DNA of 64,000 bases, taken from NCBI GenBank assembly GCA_950106755.1, contig OX467088.1, positions 9,346,001 through 9,410,000 of the forward strand, read 5' to 3'. The notes under the pieces were generated by a model. That model had not been told where the DNA came from. It made no database searches and saw only the letters and a list, made by a program, of their open reading frames with translations. The stretch is from Climacium dendroides. Its lineage: Eukaryota; Streptophyta; Bryopsida; Hypnales; Climaciaceae. Numbering within the stretch: position 1 is the first letter of the stretch; each line of letters starts with the position of its first letter. The translations under genes were made by a program, and so were the position numbers. Below, piece by piece: positions 1 through 12,515 of this stretch.

Positions 1-328
1 TTAGATTGTGTTTGGATACAAATCCTATATTTTTAATACTTGAAACTATGAATTGTATGTCACTGTGAGGAATTTTAATTTTTCTTGTGAAAAAATGTAC
101 ATGTTATTATTTATATAGCAAAAATTTAAAATAAATACCGGTAGGAAAAAATAGAAAAATCAATCTAAATTATTTGAAATTTTTTCAATAGGTACAAGTA
201 GCAATGGAGATTAGTGTGAAAATTTCTTGATTGGTTATTTTATTTTTTACATCCAAAATAGCCACAACAAAGACCTTGAAGTCAAATTTAGCTATTAAAC
301 CAAATTCATCCTCTTATTCAACAATTGA
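1..328. other. AT-rich flank, no gene seen
   Basis: No convincing reading frame, RNA gene or repeat boundary was seen here. It is the sequence outside the left end of the mariner-like element. Confidence 0.5.
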
Positions 329-2906
329 TACTCTCTTCGTCCCAAAATGATCTTCTTGTTTGACTAAAAGCTCCAAATTAAGGTCAGAAATCAATTTTTT
401 GTAATTCTGTCTTGAACTATAAATAAAGATCAATGCTCTCCTATTGTCCTCCAAATTTGAGCTTTAGATTCATTTTCAATTAGAAGTTATGAAGATTTGA
501 AATGTGTGTTTTTTGGGCCTTTGGGGAGGAGCAATGCTGGCCACTGGATTGAACTCTGCCCACACTATATCTTGTGACTTTTTCTCTTCCCACTAATGTG
601 ACCTGTGATTCCCGCGTTGGCATTGCTCCACGAGTGCATGGACGAAAATAACCACAACTTCTACAATTGATTAACAGCCCTGTGCATTGTTCACCAACTC
701 ACCTACCAAATTTACAAGCCCCAAAAACAAATGAACGTGCTACCAAATCCAGTAACCCAAAAACTTCACATGAAGTCAGTCCCTTATTGCTCTGTTGAAT
801 TGATGATCCCATAATGCACTACTGAATCAATGATCCCAAAATTGTTTAGGCAATCCGACGTTGGTGCAGTGTTACTGTAGCGTTGTATGAACTACAATAC
901 TGTACTAAAATCGGATCTTTACGTGGAAACGACCACAAGGCCAAAAGCTTCCATTGAAGTCCACAACGCGCCTCTCCAAATCGAGTGTCTAATTGGCATG
1001 GCAAAAACATATCACGCATCGGGTACTCTTTAATTTCCCAAAGAATGATGATCTGTCATCCTTTGACTTGCATCAATGAGCCTCATGCCACTAGAATTGA
1101 ATTTGGCTCGGTCTTCTGTCTTCTTGTGCAGCTCCAACTACTCATGGACCGTGTTGGAATTCCTTTCAACTCCAGCCAGCCACCTTCCCTTCAAGCTCAG
1201 AGTATGTGCACTAATTGATACTCTCTTGTCAATTTTGGATTCTACTTCACACTACAGTATCATGAGTAGTTAATTGGACGCTTCTTTGATTCATAGTTTC
1301 ATGTGCACAAATTCAATGTCTTGGGTTTACAGCTGCCTCCATGTGAGAAAATATACTATTAGGCCTCATAGTACATGAGCTGGTTGTGCAAATGTTCACA
1401 CTTCTCAAATAAATTTGTTGAAGAATTCTATATTGGGAATATCTAAATCCAGGAAACGTGTTCAGCAACAATGTGATGATTGGATTTGTGTGTTGGATTT
1501 GTGTGTGCTATCCGAACATGTAGTTCAACAACGTGAAATGCCATGTATTGATGAAACACTATTTAACTCAATCAAAAACAACGAGCACAAACGAGCAGCT
1601 TGTTGTTATTGAAGGTCCGCATTAGAAAGTGTCACTATACAAACTTTTGTTGTTGGTGTACTACAAATTCAAGTTCATGTTCTGTCTTGAATCCTCCGTT
1701 TTTTGTATTCAAGTGAAGTAGGTACCACACTACTAGAGAGAAATGTATAAAACTGTCAATGCGGTCTACATTGAAAATTAAATTGATGTGCAAATTGGAG
1801 ACGTCATCACTCGCTGATCTGGAAAGAAAGGATTTCTGCTCAAAGTTATTAAATCGCTTTGTTTCTTCCTCACAGGTATTGAAATGGCTCTTTGTAGTTA
1901 CTCCACATGTGCTAGAAATGAAATCTAGAACGGGATTGTTACCATGAAAATGTAATGTGTAAAATTAGAAGAGTGCAAGATGGTTAATCTTTCACAGTGA
2001 TTCTTAGGTGGAGGAAACAAGTTCAAGGGGGCATGAGAGGACTCAACGGTTGTCTAAGGGTTTTTTGGTTCAAGGATTGATTCTAGAAGGTGGGTAGCCC
2101 AAAACAACCACTTCCGGCTGCTATGCCTTTTCACTATTATTAGACTAATCAAATAATCTTATTTCCTTGTTAATGGGTGAAAGGAGGCTCCAATACACCA
2201 AAGAACGTGACATTTGGATATCGTATGCAAAAGTTATGAAGGGTCAAAGTTTTTTTGATAGATGTTTATAATTGTTTATTCACAACTTATTTTGGAGATG
2301 TATATAGAGTGATGATGGCACATTTCCTACTCAAGTTTTTTATCCATTGCATTCTCAAAGCATGTTTTTTCTTTTCTAATTCCATATAATCAAATTCTAT
2401 TTTTCCTCTTACCATCTCCAAGACTAGATTTATGCTTCAGCTATATAGTTTCAAAAAGTTCTAGGTCATTTATGTGAAGAGTCAATGTCACTAGAAGATG
2501 TGAGAAATTGCACCAATAACTTGTGGCCTATGTCACAATAAATTGAATTGTTGACAAGGAGACCATGCACTGATCATTAGTAACTTTGTCCCATTTATAG
2601 AGTTTTTGCAAGCAGATCCAGTTTCTGTATCGCATAGAGTTCTCCAAATAAGAGTTCATTAGGTACTTCCTTGTAAACTTGGCTAAAGGGAGGGAGTAAA
2701 ATAATGTGATAATGTCAGGTTATGGTAATTGCATCAAAGAAGAGTGACATGATCTTTCATTGACCGTTGAAGAATGAACCACTTTTACAAAAGATATTTT
2801 CACTTATTCACTTCATTTACAGTCTATGTCTCATTGTTGTTTTCAGATTGACACTTTAAACCTGAAGGCAAGGCTTCATTTTTAAGCTCATTTTTTTTTG
2901 CACAGG

Positions 2907-4209
2907 GATGGAGGGAGAACTGCAACACGAAGTTGCTTTGCCAGTCCACAAGACAAATATGACTACATCGCAATGTCAATCATGTTACAAATTTTTGCTG
3001 GCTCAAAGTACCAATGGAACCTTGAAAAAAGGATCAATTACAATTGTAGCACATCGATTTGGGTTTACCACTCGAACAATTAGGAGTGTATGGTCAAGGG
3101 GTCAAGCATCCATTTCTAATGGAAACGACTTTGTAAATGTTTCTTCTCGTATTCAAGGAAATTTGGGAGGAAAGAAGAAGGAGATTGATATAGCTATTAT
3201 CAAAAACATTCCCGTTGAGACAGCGAAAAAATATTCAATCTCTGGCATTTGCTATGAATGTCTCCAAATCAACCCTACATTGACGCATAAAAGAAGGAAA
3301 ACTCTATCGCCATTCGAGTGCGCTGAAGTCATTCTTGATTGAGGCAAACAAGAAATCTCGGCTTCAATATGCGCTATCAATGATTGAACTGTCATCCCTC
3401 AACACAGAGTCACCAACTTTTAAGGACTCATTTGATCGTGTTCATATTGATGAGAAATGGTTCTATCTTACTGAAGAAAGTGGCAGCTTCTATTTGGTGC
3501 TCGATGAAGAAGAGTCCTGTTGTACTGCAAAAAACAAACACTTTATTTTGAAGGTGATGTTCCTTGCTACTGTTGCTCGCCCTCGCTTTGACTACTTGAG
3601 GAATAAATATTTCAATGGCAAAATTAGAATATATCCTCTTGTTTTCCAAGAACCTACAAAATGATCTAGCAAAAATCGGCCGGTCGGTACAATGGAGACA
3701 AAACCAATTGCAACAATCACAAAGGAGGTCACAAGACGCATTTTGGTAGAGAAGGTGTTTCCAGACATTAGGTTGGTTTGGCCACGAAATTCGGAACCAG
3801 GACTAGTTGAAGTCTTTGTTTAACAAGACAACGCAAAACCGCATCCCAATCAAATGATCCAATTCTGATCAAAGAAGGCGATAAGGATGGGCTGAAGATC
3901 CGTTTGGTGTACCAACCATCTAACAGTCCAAATACAAATGTATTGGATCTTGGATTTTTTTGGGCCATTCAATCATTGCAGCATCAAAAGGCACCTACTA
4001 TTATTGACGAGTTGGTCATTGCAGTAGTTGCCTCATTCAATGAGATGGAGAAGGAAAAACTCAATGATGTTTTTTTTTCTCTTCAAAATTGTCTCATCAA
4101 TGTAATGAAAGTTAACTGTGGCAACAACTACAAGCTTCCTCACATGAGCAAAGCAAGATTAGCAAGATTGGGCCATCTACCAATAAATCTATGTATAGTG
4201 TCCTACTAA
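2907..4209 (+). pseudogene. Mariner-like transposase pseudogene
   Basis: A DDE transposase of the plant mariner family, which would cut and rejoin the element ends. A clear acceptor (poly-T then GCACAG) precedes the ATG at 2908. The reading frame is broken into at least three pieces: 2908-3342 (helix-turn-helix region), 3335-3664 and about 3670-4209. The first catalytic aspartate sits in VHIDEKWFYLT, followed by the family motif VMFLATVARPRFD. The second lies in QDNAKPHPNQ, directly after an in-frame stop. The third motif reads NSPNTNVLDLGFF, whereas the family has NSPD, so the third catalytic Asp has become Asn. Several frameshifts are needed to join the pieces, so the protein cannot be active. 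The family assignment is secure from these motifs. Confidence 0.85.
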
Positions 4210-4798
4210 TATATTACAAGGTGCCTTAGATGCTATTTGTGACATGTAGATTAGGAAACAGAAGAAGGTATGGCACACTTAGCTAGAGTTTTAGTTTGGT
4301 GGGCAAAAAAAAAACCAAGAACTTGAAATAAATGTTGTGCTTTATAGATTGTATCTACATGGGAACTTTTAAACTAATGTCTTACGAATTGTAATTTTAT
4401 TTGTATGGGAGACTTTGCTTCATTCCATTTGAATTATGGATGTGAAAGTTGTGGATAATTTTTTTTTGGATAACCAAACCATTCTTTTAGAAAAAGAACT
4501 TGTATAATTTAATTTTGAATTCAATTTTTTCAATTTGAAAAAAATTCACAAGTTCAAGATCTCTTGCTCAAAAATCTCACATTTTGGAATTAGTATGTTT
4601 CAATTCTTTATTAAAGCTATTGAAATTATAGTTTTTCTTTCTACTTTGAATCTACTTCTTCTTAATCATTTTTTAATGAGTGTAAATTGAATGTGTATTT
4701 ATTTTAATTTTATCTCTAGATTTTGAACTCAATTCTTCAATTTTAAAAAAGTAAAATTTTCCAAATCAATAGAGGAAAAATTCGAGGTCCAAAAATAT

Positions 4799-5722
4799 AA
4801 TTAATCCCTAAAGGACCAAAGCCTTTTCCTACCAACAAACACTTAGAACTACCATTTTTATAACACAGAGTAAAAAAATTGAAATTTTTTTTGGCACATG
4901 TAACTTTAGGATCTTACACCTAACTAGTATGAAAATGTGTGGAAAAAATTTCAGAAATTTTGACTACATAGATTGCAAGATATTTTTGTTTAAAGTGAAA
5001 AAAAACAAATTTTTTAACACATTGCGGGACTAAATTATTTGACTTTGAACCTCCTTAATTGAATTATTTTGCACTAGAAAATTTTGAGCTTTAAATGTTT
5101 ATGGTGGAGAATTGAGTTGAGAGTCTACAAGAAAAAAAAGGTTTTCAAAAAAACTTAATTTTCTTTCTTAAGAAAATTGTTAAGTAGAAGTAGGTACCAG
5201 ATAGAATGAAAATTTGAATTATTAATATCTCTAAGATGGAATTAAAATGTACTAATTCCAATGGTGAAATTGTTCTAGCAAGAAAATTAAACCATATAGA
5301 ACTTTTTTTCTTGAAAAATAGTGAAAATTGCATTCAAAAATGAATCCTACAAGTTATTCTTTCAAAAAAATATTCTAATTGCCTGAACAACAAGATTGTC
5401 TAAAACTTTCTCATAAAAAATCCAAATGGAATGAATCAAAGCTTTCCACATAGATAAAAATACAATCTAAGGGAGGAAAAATTCTAATTCTAATTTTTGA
5501 ATTTTTCTTTTGCTACCCTCTTTCCTCTGTTTTGAGCTCATTTAGGTATAACTTTTGTTCCCGGCTACCAATAGAAGAAAAAATTATATTCTCATGAAGG
5601 TAATCACGTTTGTTTTATCTTCAAAAAAAGGTTCAAAAAATTAGGACAGAAATTGAGACTATAGGTACTTGCCTAAAATCCCATTTGTCCTCCAAAGGGA
5701 CAATGGGCCTTCAAAGGTTAAG
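4799..5722 (+). repeat. Dispersed AT-rich repeat, copy 1
   Basis: The start (AATTAATCCCTAAAG) and the interior (for example GTAGATTGCAAGATAT-type sequence near 4970) are shared with copies at 9042-9933 and 33036-33978. Copy 3 has recognisable terminal inverted repeats, so this is probably an old non-autonomous DNA element. It lies inside the mariner-like element. No coding capacity. Confidence 0.6.
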
Positions 5723-6292
5723 CAAGGTCCCAAAAAACTTTTTTTGCTTTACTTCAAATGCAAATAACTTGCAATTTATCCGATGAATGCTTTTGAAATT
5801 TCTTTTATGCATTTTCACATTACTATAAATTGAGATTATGTGGTCAAATATGCAAATTATGTATAAATCTTTTTTGCTCTTTGCAATAGAAATGACATTT
5901 TTAATGGGTTCTGATGGAAAAAAACCTTGCAACTTTATTGAAAAACTCCTAAAGTTCCAAAGTCCTTCTAGGGGACTATTGAGGTTCTTATTAGGTTTCT
6001 ATGACCTCATTGTGTGACATGATTTTGTGAATTGTATTTTGAAGATAGGAAATTGAATTAGCTTTTTGAGAGTATAATTTTTATTTCTATGTGTGCCCAT
6101 AAGCAAAAGTTAAGCCTCCCTAAGTCTTCAAAGCAATTCAAGGGGCAACACCCCAAAAATCTCCATGTCATTGGTCAACAATGTCAGGCATGTATTATTG
6201 TCATAAATTCTCATTCCTAAAATCAATAAAGACCTTACATTTGAGTTGTATTGAGTTAGTTGTTGGTATTGGATTTGCCTACTTTATTAGGA

Positions 6293-6705
6293 ATAAGGTA
6301 GGAGGTTGTTGAATCGAGTGGGAATGAAGAACCGCTTGTATAAGTGGTTGTGAAATGAACATGAAATGGTTTTGAAATTGACCATTGAAGTCATGGAATG
6401 AATGGGGAAAAAAAAACATTATTAATTGCAAGGACCAACCATTTTCTTTGCATTCTCGTTCTTCTTTACAAGTTGCAAGTGAATGGTTCATGGAAGACCT
6501 AGGATCAATAATAAGGACCTATGACATATTTGGTTCGAAAATTCATAACTAATTCAAAATGCTCCAAAAAATATGAAACCACTTGTATTAAATTCTTCAT
6601 CTATTTTTCTTTGTCTGAAAAATGAGATAAAATTTTTCTGATCCAAGGACACACATTAAAAAGGCAGACTAGCCCTTAAATGCTCCATTCATGGACCTCC
6701 TACCT
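6293..6705. mobile_element. MITE with AAGGTAGGAGGT ends, copy 1
   Basis: The left end reads AAGGTAGGAGGTTGTTG. The right end reads GGACCTCCTACCT, its inverted complement over about 13 bases. A second element with the same ends and partly shared interior (ATTCATAACTAATTC-type sequence) lies at 8607-8936. No coding capacity. The target duplication could not be fixed by eye. Confidence 0.6.
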
Positions 6706-7594
6706 CAGTGGCAAAATAACAAACAACATGAGAACTTGAACCACTGAGTCGGGAGGGAAGAGGCTATTTCAATTGTTCCCCGCCTAGGCAGCCCCTCCTG
6801 TGTCACTGTCCACTTTCTCGAAAAGTTCTCAATCACTGCGGTCATTACTCTTCGTGTCACTGTTCATGGCCAGATTTCCCACACAATGACCAGTCTGGCC
6901 CTTCAGGTCAACTTAACTTACATCACCTTCCAAGTCTAGCCACGATGGCCATACAAAAAGTCTACAGTGACTAGTTCCACTCTTTACTATTCCTAATTAA
7001 AAAAAACATAACATCCGCACTCAAGGAATCTCTTCAAAGTCAATGTTTTATTTCCCGGGCTCTTCCTCTACATCACATGAGAAAGTCGGAAAGATCATTT
7101 TGGGACAAAATTTAAAGGCAAATTGGAAGATCATTTTGGGACGGAGGGAGTATTTTTTGCTAGTGAAAAAATGTAATTTCTATTCATGTTGACTTTTTTC
7201 AAAAATTTTGATGGAAAAATCAAATTATTGTGATTTTTAAAGTTGAAGGTGGAAATAAAGTAATATCAATTACAATATATATTAAATTAATCTGGAATTT
7301 TTACCATAAATGAAGGTTAGAATGAAAATTTTAATTTTGCAAATTGAAATTGAAAATCTATTCTAAAAGGAGAAAATATGAAAGAAAAAATACTATATTA
7401 TTTAAACTCTAACACATGGAGCTTGCAATTGCAATAATTTTTTCATTTTGAATTTTTTTCAAAATTTCAAGATGAAATAGAAAGATTTCTTGTCAAGCTT
7501 CATTTTTTTAGTTTAAATCAAATACCAAAAACATTTATATTGAGAGTTACAATCAAGGTTGACCAAGGTGCATCCATTTGGGGGATGTGTAGAC

Positions 7595-7861
7595 CTTTAG
7601 GGATTAAAGTGGTCATACAAAGTGGATCCTACGAGGTGAATTTTGTATTCTACACAATATTTGTAAAAAAAAAACCCAAAACCAATTTTATATTGTACTA
7701 AATCTATGTTCCTCGTCTCCCTAGCTAATTTGGGGCTCCCATTGCAAACATAAATTCAAAATTTCCCAATTTGATCATAGGTGGCAAATAAAAAAAATTT
7801 GTGTTTACTAGGGACAAATTCACCTTGTAGAGCTTACTTCATTGAACCACTTTAACTTCCT
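7595..7861. mobile_element. Small inverted-repeat element (MITE candidate)
   Basis: Sequence around 7603-7643 (ATTAAAGTGGTCATAC, then GAGGTGAATTTTGT) is the imperfect inverted complement of 7812-7856 (ACAAATTCACCTTG, then CCACTTTAAC). The arms are about 40 bases and the loop about 170. There are no genes here. The exact ends are uncertain. Confidence 0.45.
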
Positions 7862-8606
7862 GCATTGTCCAACAAAGAAGTGTGTTCAAACTAGTGAAAG
7901 CTCTTAGAAACGTAAGTTTGTAGGTGAGCAGTTTATGAAGTCCATTGTTCTCTATTCAATCATCATAGAGCTAAGAATAGCCCCATAGCAACACACTAAA
8001 GCAATACTATAAAGATTCTGTATCATTGATCTTTTAATAATAAAAAATGTTCTCCTTTGATTTGCTACACAATGTTGCTTCAACGTGTTGTTGTGGGGTT
8101 GCTCTAAAACAACAAATGGACGAGCAACGTAGGACGAACTAAATAAGATTGGTGATTACATCAAAGGATTGATAATTGTGCATTTGAGTAACAAAAACAT
8201 CACTCATGGCAACATCTGAGCGGGTTACATCTAAGCGGATTACAAACAAGGCTTTGTTTTTCATTTTTTATGAAGTGTCAAAGTGGCAATATGAAATGTT
8301 ATAGTGGTGCTCCAAATTTCAACATTCATCCACATATTGGATAGATAATATCATATTAACATATATCACATGTCTATAATTTTGTTTTAATTCACAATTT
8401 GACAATTTCACCTAAGATTGTTTTTAAAATTTGAAGTATTGGTTGGCTAAAAACTTTGTGACTTCTTGCCACTTTTTAGCTAGATTATTTTTTTCCTAGA
8501 GCAATTTGACACTATAAGGCCAAAAAAAGCCCTAGTTTCAAAGCAAGGAGCATTTGGACATTTAGGAGACAATTGTGAAATTGGAGAATTTCACTAGGAA
8601 ACACAT
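7862..8606. other. Gene-free AT-rich interval
   Basis: No supported gene, RNA or element boundary was seen between the two small inverted-repeat elements. Confidence 0.45.
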
Positions 8607-8936
8607 AAGGTAGGAGGTTCTAAAAGTGTACAATTTCTAAAACTGAACACCTTCTCAAATGTACACAATTTTTACGTGTGTTTTTTTCATAGCCTTCAGC
8701 AATGTATAAATAGTATACATTTCAGGAGGTGGGCGGTTTTAGAGCCCTATGCCAGTTCAACTTCAAAATTTCATAACTAATTCTACAAAGCTTCAAAAAA
8801 TATGAAATGATTTGTGTTAAATGTCAATTCTTCTTGTCTTTCAAGGAAATTTTATTGAAAAATATTTCAAGAAGATTCACCTCTCCAAAATTCAATTCCA
8901 ACTCTTAGGTGAGCGATTTATGGACCTCCTACCTTA
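8607..8936. mobile_element. MITE with AAGGTAGGAGGT ends, copy 2
   Basis: The left end AAGGTAGGAGGTTC is mirrored by the right end GACCTCCTACCTT, giving near-perfect inverted termini. The length is about 330 bases. The interior near 8765-8860 resembles 6535-6620 of copy 1. Non-coding. Confidence 0.65.
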
Positions 8937-9041
8937 CGCACTAATTCCCACTCCAAAAATTTATGACAAATAGTGGAGCAGTAATTACAAGGAAAATGAT
9001 ACCCCTTTGAGTTGCTCAGGGGTTTGGGTTAAACATCCATT

Positions 9042-9933
9042 TATTAACACCTAAAGTTCAAAGGTCTCTTTTCCATCAAAAACCATTCAAAACTGCCATT
9101 TCTACAGCAATGAACAAAAAGTTTTTAAAAAAAGTTTTTTTGCATATCTAACTATAAGATCTTATATTGGACTAGTATAAAAATATGTGGTAGAAATTTC
9201 ACAAACTTTGACTATGTAGATTGCAAGATATTTGTGTTTAAAGTGAAGAAAACAAATTTTTTTGCACCTTGCTCAACTGCATTATTTGGCTTTAAACCTT
9301 TATAACTTATATTTTTTGCTCTATCAATTTTTACTTTTTAATTTTATATGATAAAAATTGAGTTGAGATTCTAGGAGAATTTTTTTTTAAAACTTAATTT
9401 TCATTCATTAAAAAATTGTTAAGTAGGTTCGAGATTGAAGAAAAATCTAAATTGTTAATAGCTCTAAGATGGAATTGAAATGCATTAATCTCAATGGTGA
9501 GATTGTTCTAGCAAGAGATATTAACGTTGGGAATTTTTTTTTTTAAATTGTGAAAATTGAAGTCAGAAATGAATTCTACAAGTTATATTTTCAAGAAGAT
9601 GCTCTAATAGTCCAAAAAACAAGATTGTCCATAACTTTCTCATAACAAATCCAAATGGAATAAACCAAAGTTTGCCATATACATAAAAATATAATATATA
9701 AAAAATATTATTTTATTTTGAGTAGTTTTGAAGGTCTTTTTTTTTTGCCCACCAAAAAAAAGGCTTTTTATTCCATATTTTTTGTTTCTAGAAATAAAAA
9801 TTATATTTTTCAAAAGCTAATGTGTCCTCCTATCTCCATTAAAAGACTAAAAAAAACACGACAAATATTGAGACCATAGGAGCTTGTCCCAAATCCATTT
9901 TGTCTTTGAGGGGACAATGAGATTTTAAAAGTT
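9042..9933 (+). repeat. Dispersed AT-rich repeat, copy 2
   Basis: Collinear with the copies at 4799-5722 and 33036-33978. It begins ATTAACACCTAAAG and shares the stretch around 9215-9235 (ATGTAGATTGCAAGATAT). It ends near the motif GGGGACAATGAGA, which matches GGGACAATGGGCC of copy 1. Non-coding. Confidence 0.6.
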
Positions 9934-10985
9934 AAGATAAGTTATTTGTTTGTTTGGTATAGTAAAATCTCCTCAATAGTGAGTCTCAAGCTGCATGCTT
10001 AGTACTGTTAGAAAGTCTTTGGTAAGGAAGGGTGCAAGAGCTTTGTTTTGTGGTGTTTGGACCTATGGTGCAGAAGTTATTAGTTTTTAAAAACTAAAAT
10101 ATTAGAAAATTAGAAGCTTTTACTTTTATTTTGGTTGTGGCAACAGCACATAGCATACTAGTCCCATAGTTAAGTTAAGTTATTTGTTTTGTTTGTTACA
10201 TTGAGATCTCTCAAACCATACATTCTCTAGTTACACTCTTGGTATCATCAGAAAGCTTTTAATGAAGAGGGGTGCAAGGGCTTTGTTTTGTTGTTTTCCG
10301 ACTGATGGTGTGAAAGTTATTGATTTTTGAAGTTTTAGGAATTAAAAAATTATAATTTTTTATAATTTTGACTGTAGCAATAGCACTAGGTACACTAGAC
10401 CATCCATTAAGATAGGGTGTTTGTTTATTTTATTTGTAACATTGAGATCTCATGGACTGTATATTCCCTATTTGCATTTTTGGTACCGTTAGAAAGCTCT
10501 TAGCAAAGAAAGGTGCAAGGGCTTTTGTTTCATGGTGTTTGAACCTACAATAAAAAAGTTATTGAATTTTGAAGTTTTTATCAATTAAAAAATTAAAAAA
10601 TTACTTTTCTTTTTATTTAGATTGTGGCAATAGTATAGGGCACATTAGTCATCTATTAAGATAAGGTGTTTGTTTATTTGATATAGTGAAATCTCCTAGA
10701 CCATAAATTCCTAGTCGTGTGTTTGTTTGATACAATGAGATCTCCTAGACCATACATTCCCAATTGTGTGTTTGCTTGATATGGTGAGATCTTTTAAACC
10801 ATACATCTTTAGTCATGTGCTTACTACTATCAAAAAACTCTCTATAAGGAGCACATAGGCTTGGTTTCATGGTGTTTGGACCTATGGAGTGAAAGTTATG
10901 AATTTTTTAAATTATTTTTCATTTAAAAAATTACTTTTGCTTTTACTTTGGTTGTGGCAATGGTACACGGCACACTAGTATGATA
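9934..10985 (+). repeat. Tandem array of about 240-bp units, four copies
   Basis: Four diverged units start near 9934, 10170, 10410 and 10653. Each opens with a TTTGTTTG-rich stretch followed by GAGATCTC- or AAATCTCC-type sequence. Each then contains a block like GGTGCAAGRGCTTTGTTT and closes with GGTTGTGGCAAYRGYAC. The fourth unit has an extra partial duplication near 10710-10770. The units differ clearly from each other, so the array is old. No coding capacity. Confidence 0.75.
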
Positions 10986-10988
10986 TTA

Positions 10989-11553
10989 AGGTGAAAGCAC
11001 TTAAAACCATCAATTTAAGCAAATCAATATAGTTGGAGATGTATGGAAAAAATATATTTAATAAAGAGTCAGTTTGAAAGTATTTGGTCTCTTATTTTTT
11101 GTCACCCAAGTTAGAGTTTGGAACTTTTTTTACTTGACTCTTTGATGTAATTTTGCTTGTGGTTTATGAATGGTACCTCATGCCTTCTCCTAGTCACATG
11201 TGACTTTTATAATATAGTTGGAGGCATATTTTTCTAAAAATAATATTTTTGTAGTATATGCAAGTGAAAATCATGAATATTAAAAAAAAAATAGATTTTT
11301 TGAACATTGTATGTAATTTCTATGATTTTTTAAAGTATTAGCTGCTTAGACCATTGGAACTGTCCTATAGGTGCTCTCAAAATTGAACCTTGCAAAAATC
11401 AGCTGTTAGCAAATCATAGTCAAATATGTATCCTTTGAATGTGTTGGTCAATCAATGTTAAGCATATGGAGGCCACATTCATCAAAGTTTAAGGACATAA
11501 TTGGATGAATCTAAGAACAAAATATAAAAATGGATGTTTCTATTTTAGTCATT
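10989..11553 (-). mobile_element. MITE (AGGTGAAAG ends), inverted copy
   Basis: It starts AGGTGAAAGCACTTAAAACC after a TA. It matches the minus strand of the element at 11781-12164 over most of its length, for example TGCAAGTGAAAATCATGAAT near 11260 against 12063-12085. An internal duplication of the TATAGTTGGAG area (11030-11215) makes it longer than its partner. The right end near 11553 is poorly preserved. With the neighbouring copy it forms a large inverted repeat around about 230 bases. Confidence 0.65.
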
Positions 11554-11659
11554 AGATGACAAGGTTGCAAATGCCTTAAGAGATATTGTACAACCTAGAA
11601 CTTGATCATGAACAACAATATTAACTTGTTCTTGCTTATGTTGTGAAATATGTAATGCA

Positions 11660-12515
11660 AATAGGACCAAAAACAAATGAAACTAAACAAAAGAAAGCCT
11701 CTACATGAACCAAGCAAATTTGGTTTTAAATGTGATGCTATCCATTTTAGCATTTGAGATTGTTAGAGTTTAACATTGTAAGGTAAAAACACCCATTCTC
11801 ACACTTGTTCCTATTCTTTGTTCTTAAACTCATCCAATTATATCCCTAAACTTTAATAAATATGTCTTCCATATACTTAACATTAATTGGCCAACACATT
11901 TAAAGAATACATGTTTGACTATGATTTATTAACAATTGATTTTTGCAAGGTTCAATTTTGGGAGCACTTATGGAACAATTCTAGTGATTTAAGCAACCAA
12001 TATTCTAAAAAAATCATAAAAATTATATACAATATCCAAAAAAACTAATTAAAAAAAATATTCATAATTTTCACTTGCATAAACTAGAAAAAATTTATTT
12101 AAAAAAAAAAATGTCTCCAACTATACTAATTTGCTTAAATTGATGATTTTAAGTACTTTCACCTTAAAACCCCAAGAAGTGGCAATAGTGATCATGGGCA
12201 ATCCGTTTGCCAACACAAGTGATGTTGCTCGTGAATTTCTGCCAATGTAACCCATCCTTCATTTATAATAGATTCTTTCTCTACATAAAAGTAGATGGAC
12301 ATTAGGGACTATTTCAATTGTTTTGAACTTTAAATCAAGTGAACAGAAGCCATGTACGAAGTGTCATCAGCACCACTGTTTTAATCTCGATCCGTACACA
12401 GAATCCATACTTGAAAATATTGAACTGCAACTTCCTCATTTTCCCCCTTTGTAAAAAATCAATGTCAATTTGCAAGGTAAAGCAGGTATTTAAAAATGCT
12501 GCACTAGACAAGCGA
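11660..12515 (+). repeat. Duplicated segment, copy A (interrupted by the MITE)
   Basis: The flanks 11660-11780 and 12165-12515 are collinear with 20045-20490. Shared stretches include AAAAACAAATGAAACT, GTAACCCATCCTTCATTTA and AATGCTGCACTAGACAAG. Short open frames exist in both copies but they differ, so coding is not supported. The duplicated source is unrecognised. Confidence 0.7.
11781..12164 (+). mobile_element. 384-bp MITE flanked by TA, with empty-site paralogue
   Basis: The element begins AGGTAAAAACACCC and ends GTACTTTCACCT, so its termini are short inverted repeats. It is flanked by TA at 11779-11780 and 12165-12166. The related segment at 20141-20160 reads GTTTAACATTGTAAAACCTC with a single TA and no insert. 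The flanks here read TTTAACATTGTA before the element and TAAAACCCC after it. The comparison gives the boundaries and the 2-bp target duplication directly. TA duplication suggests a Tc1/mariner-type enzyme, although the termini do not match the usual Stowaway consensus. Non-coding. Confidence 0.8.

Larger units (their letters stand above)
331..7150 (+). mobile_element. Degenerate mariner-like element (Tc1/mariner, plant MLE), about 6.8 kb
   Basis: The left end at 331 reads CTCTCTTCGTCCCAAAATGA and continues TCTT. The right end, read from 7150 inward on the minus strand, is CTCCCTCCGTCCCAAAATGA followed by TCTT, so the two ends are inverted repeats with two mismatches. Both are flanked by TA (329-330 and 7151-7152), the expected mariner target duplication. 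CTCCCTCCGTCCC is the usual terminus of plant mariner/Stowaway elements. A second subterminal copy of the motif (AAGATCATTTTGGGAC) lies at 7091-7106. The interior carries a broken transposase on the same strand (2907-4209) and at least two other repeats (4799-5722, 6293-6705), which explains the unusual length. The remaining interior (about 480-2890, 4210-4798 and 5723-6292) shows no other gene. Confidence 0.8.

Noticed and set aside
10986..12167. A single TTAA-flanked foldback element (piggyBac-like)
   Set aside because: The empty-site comparison at 20152 shows two separate inverted copies, with a TA duplication for the right-hand one.
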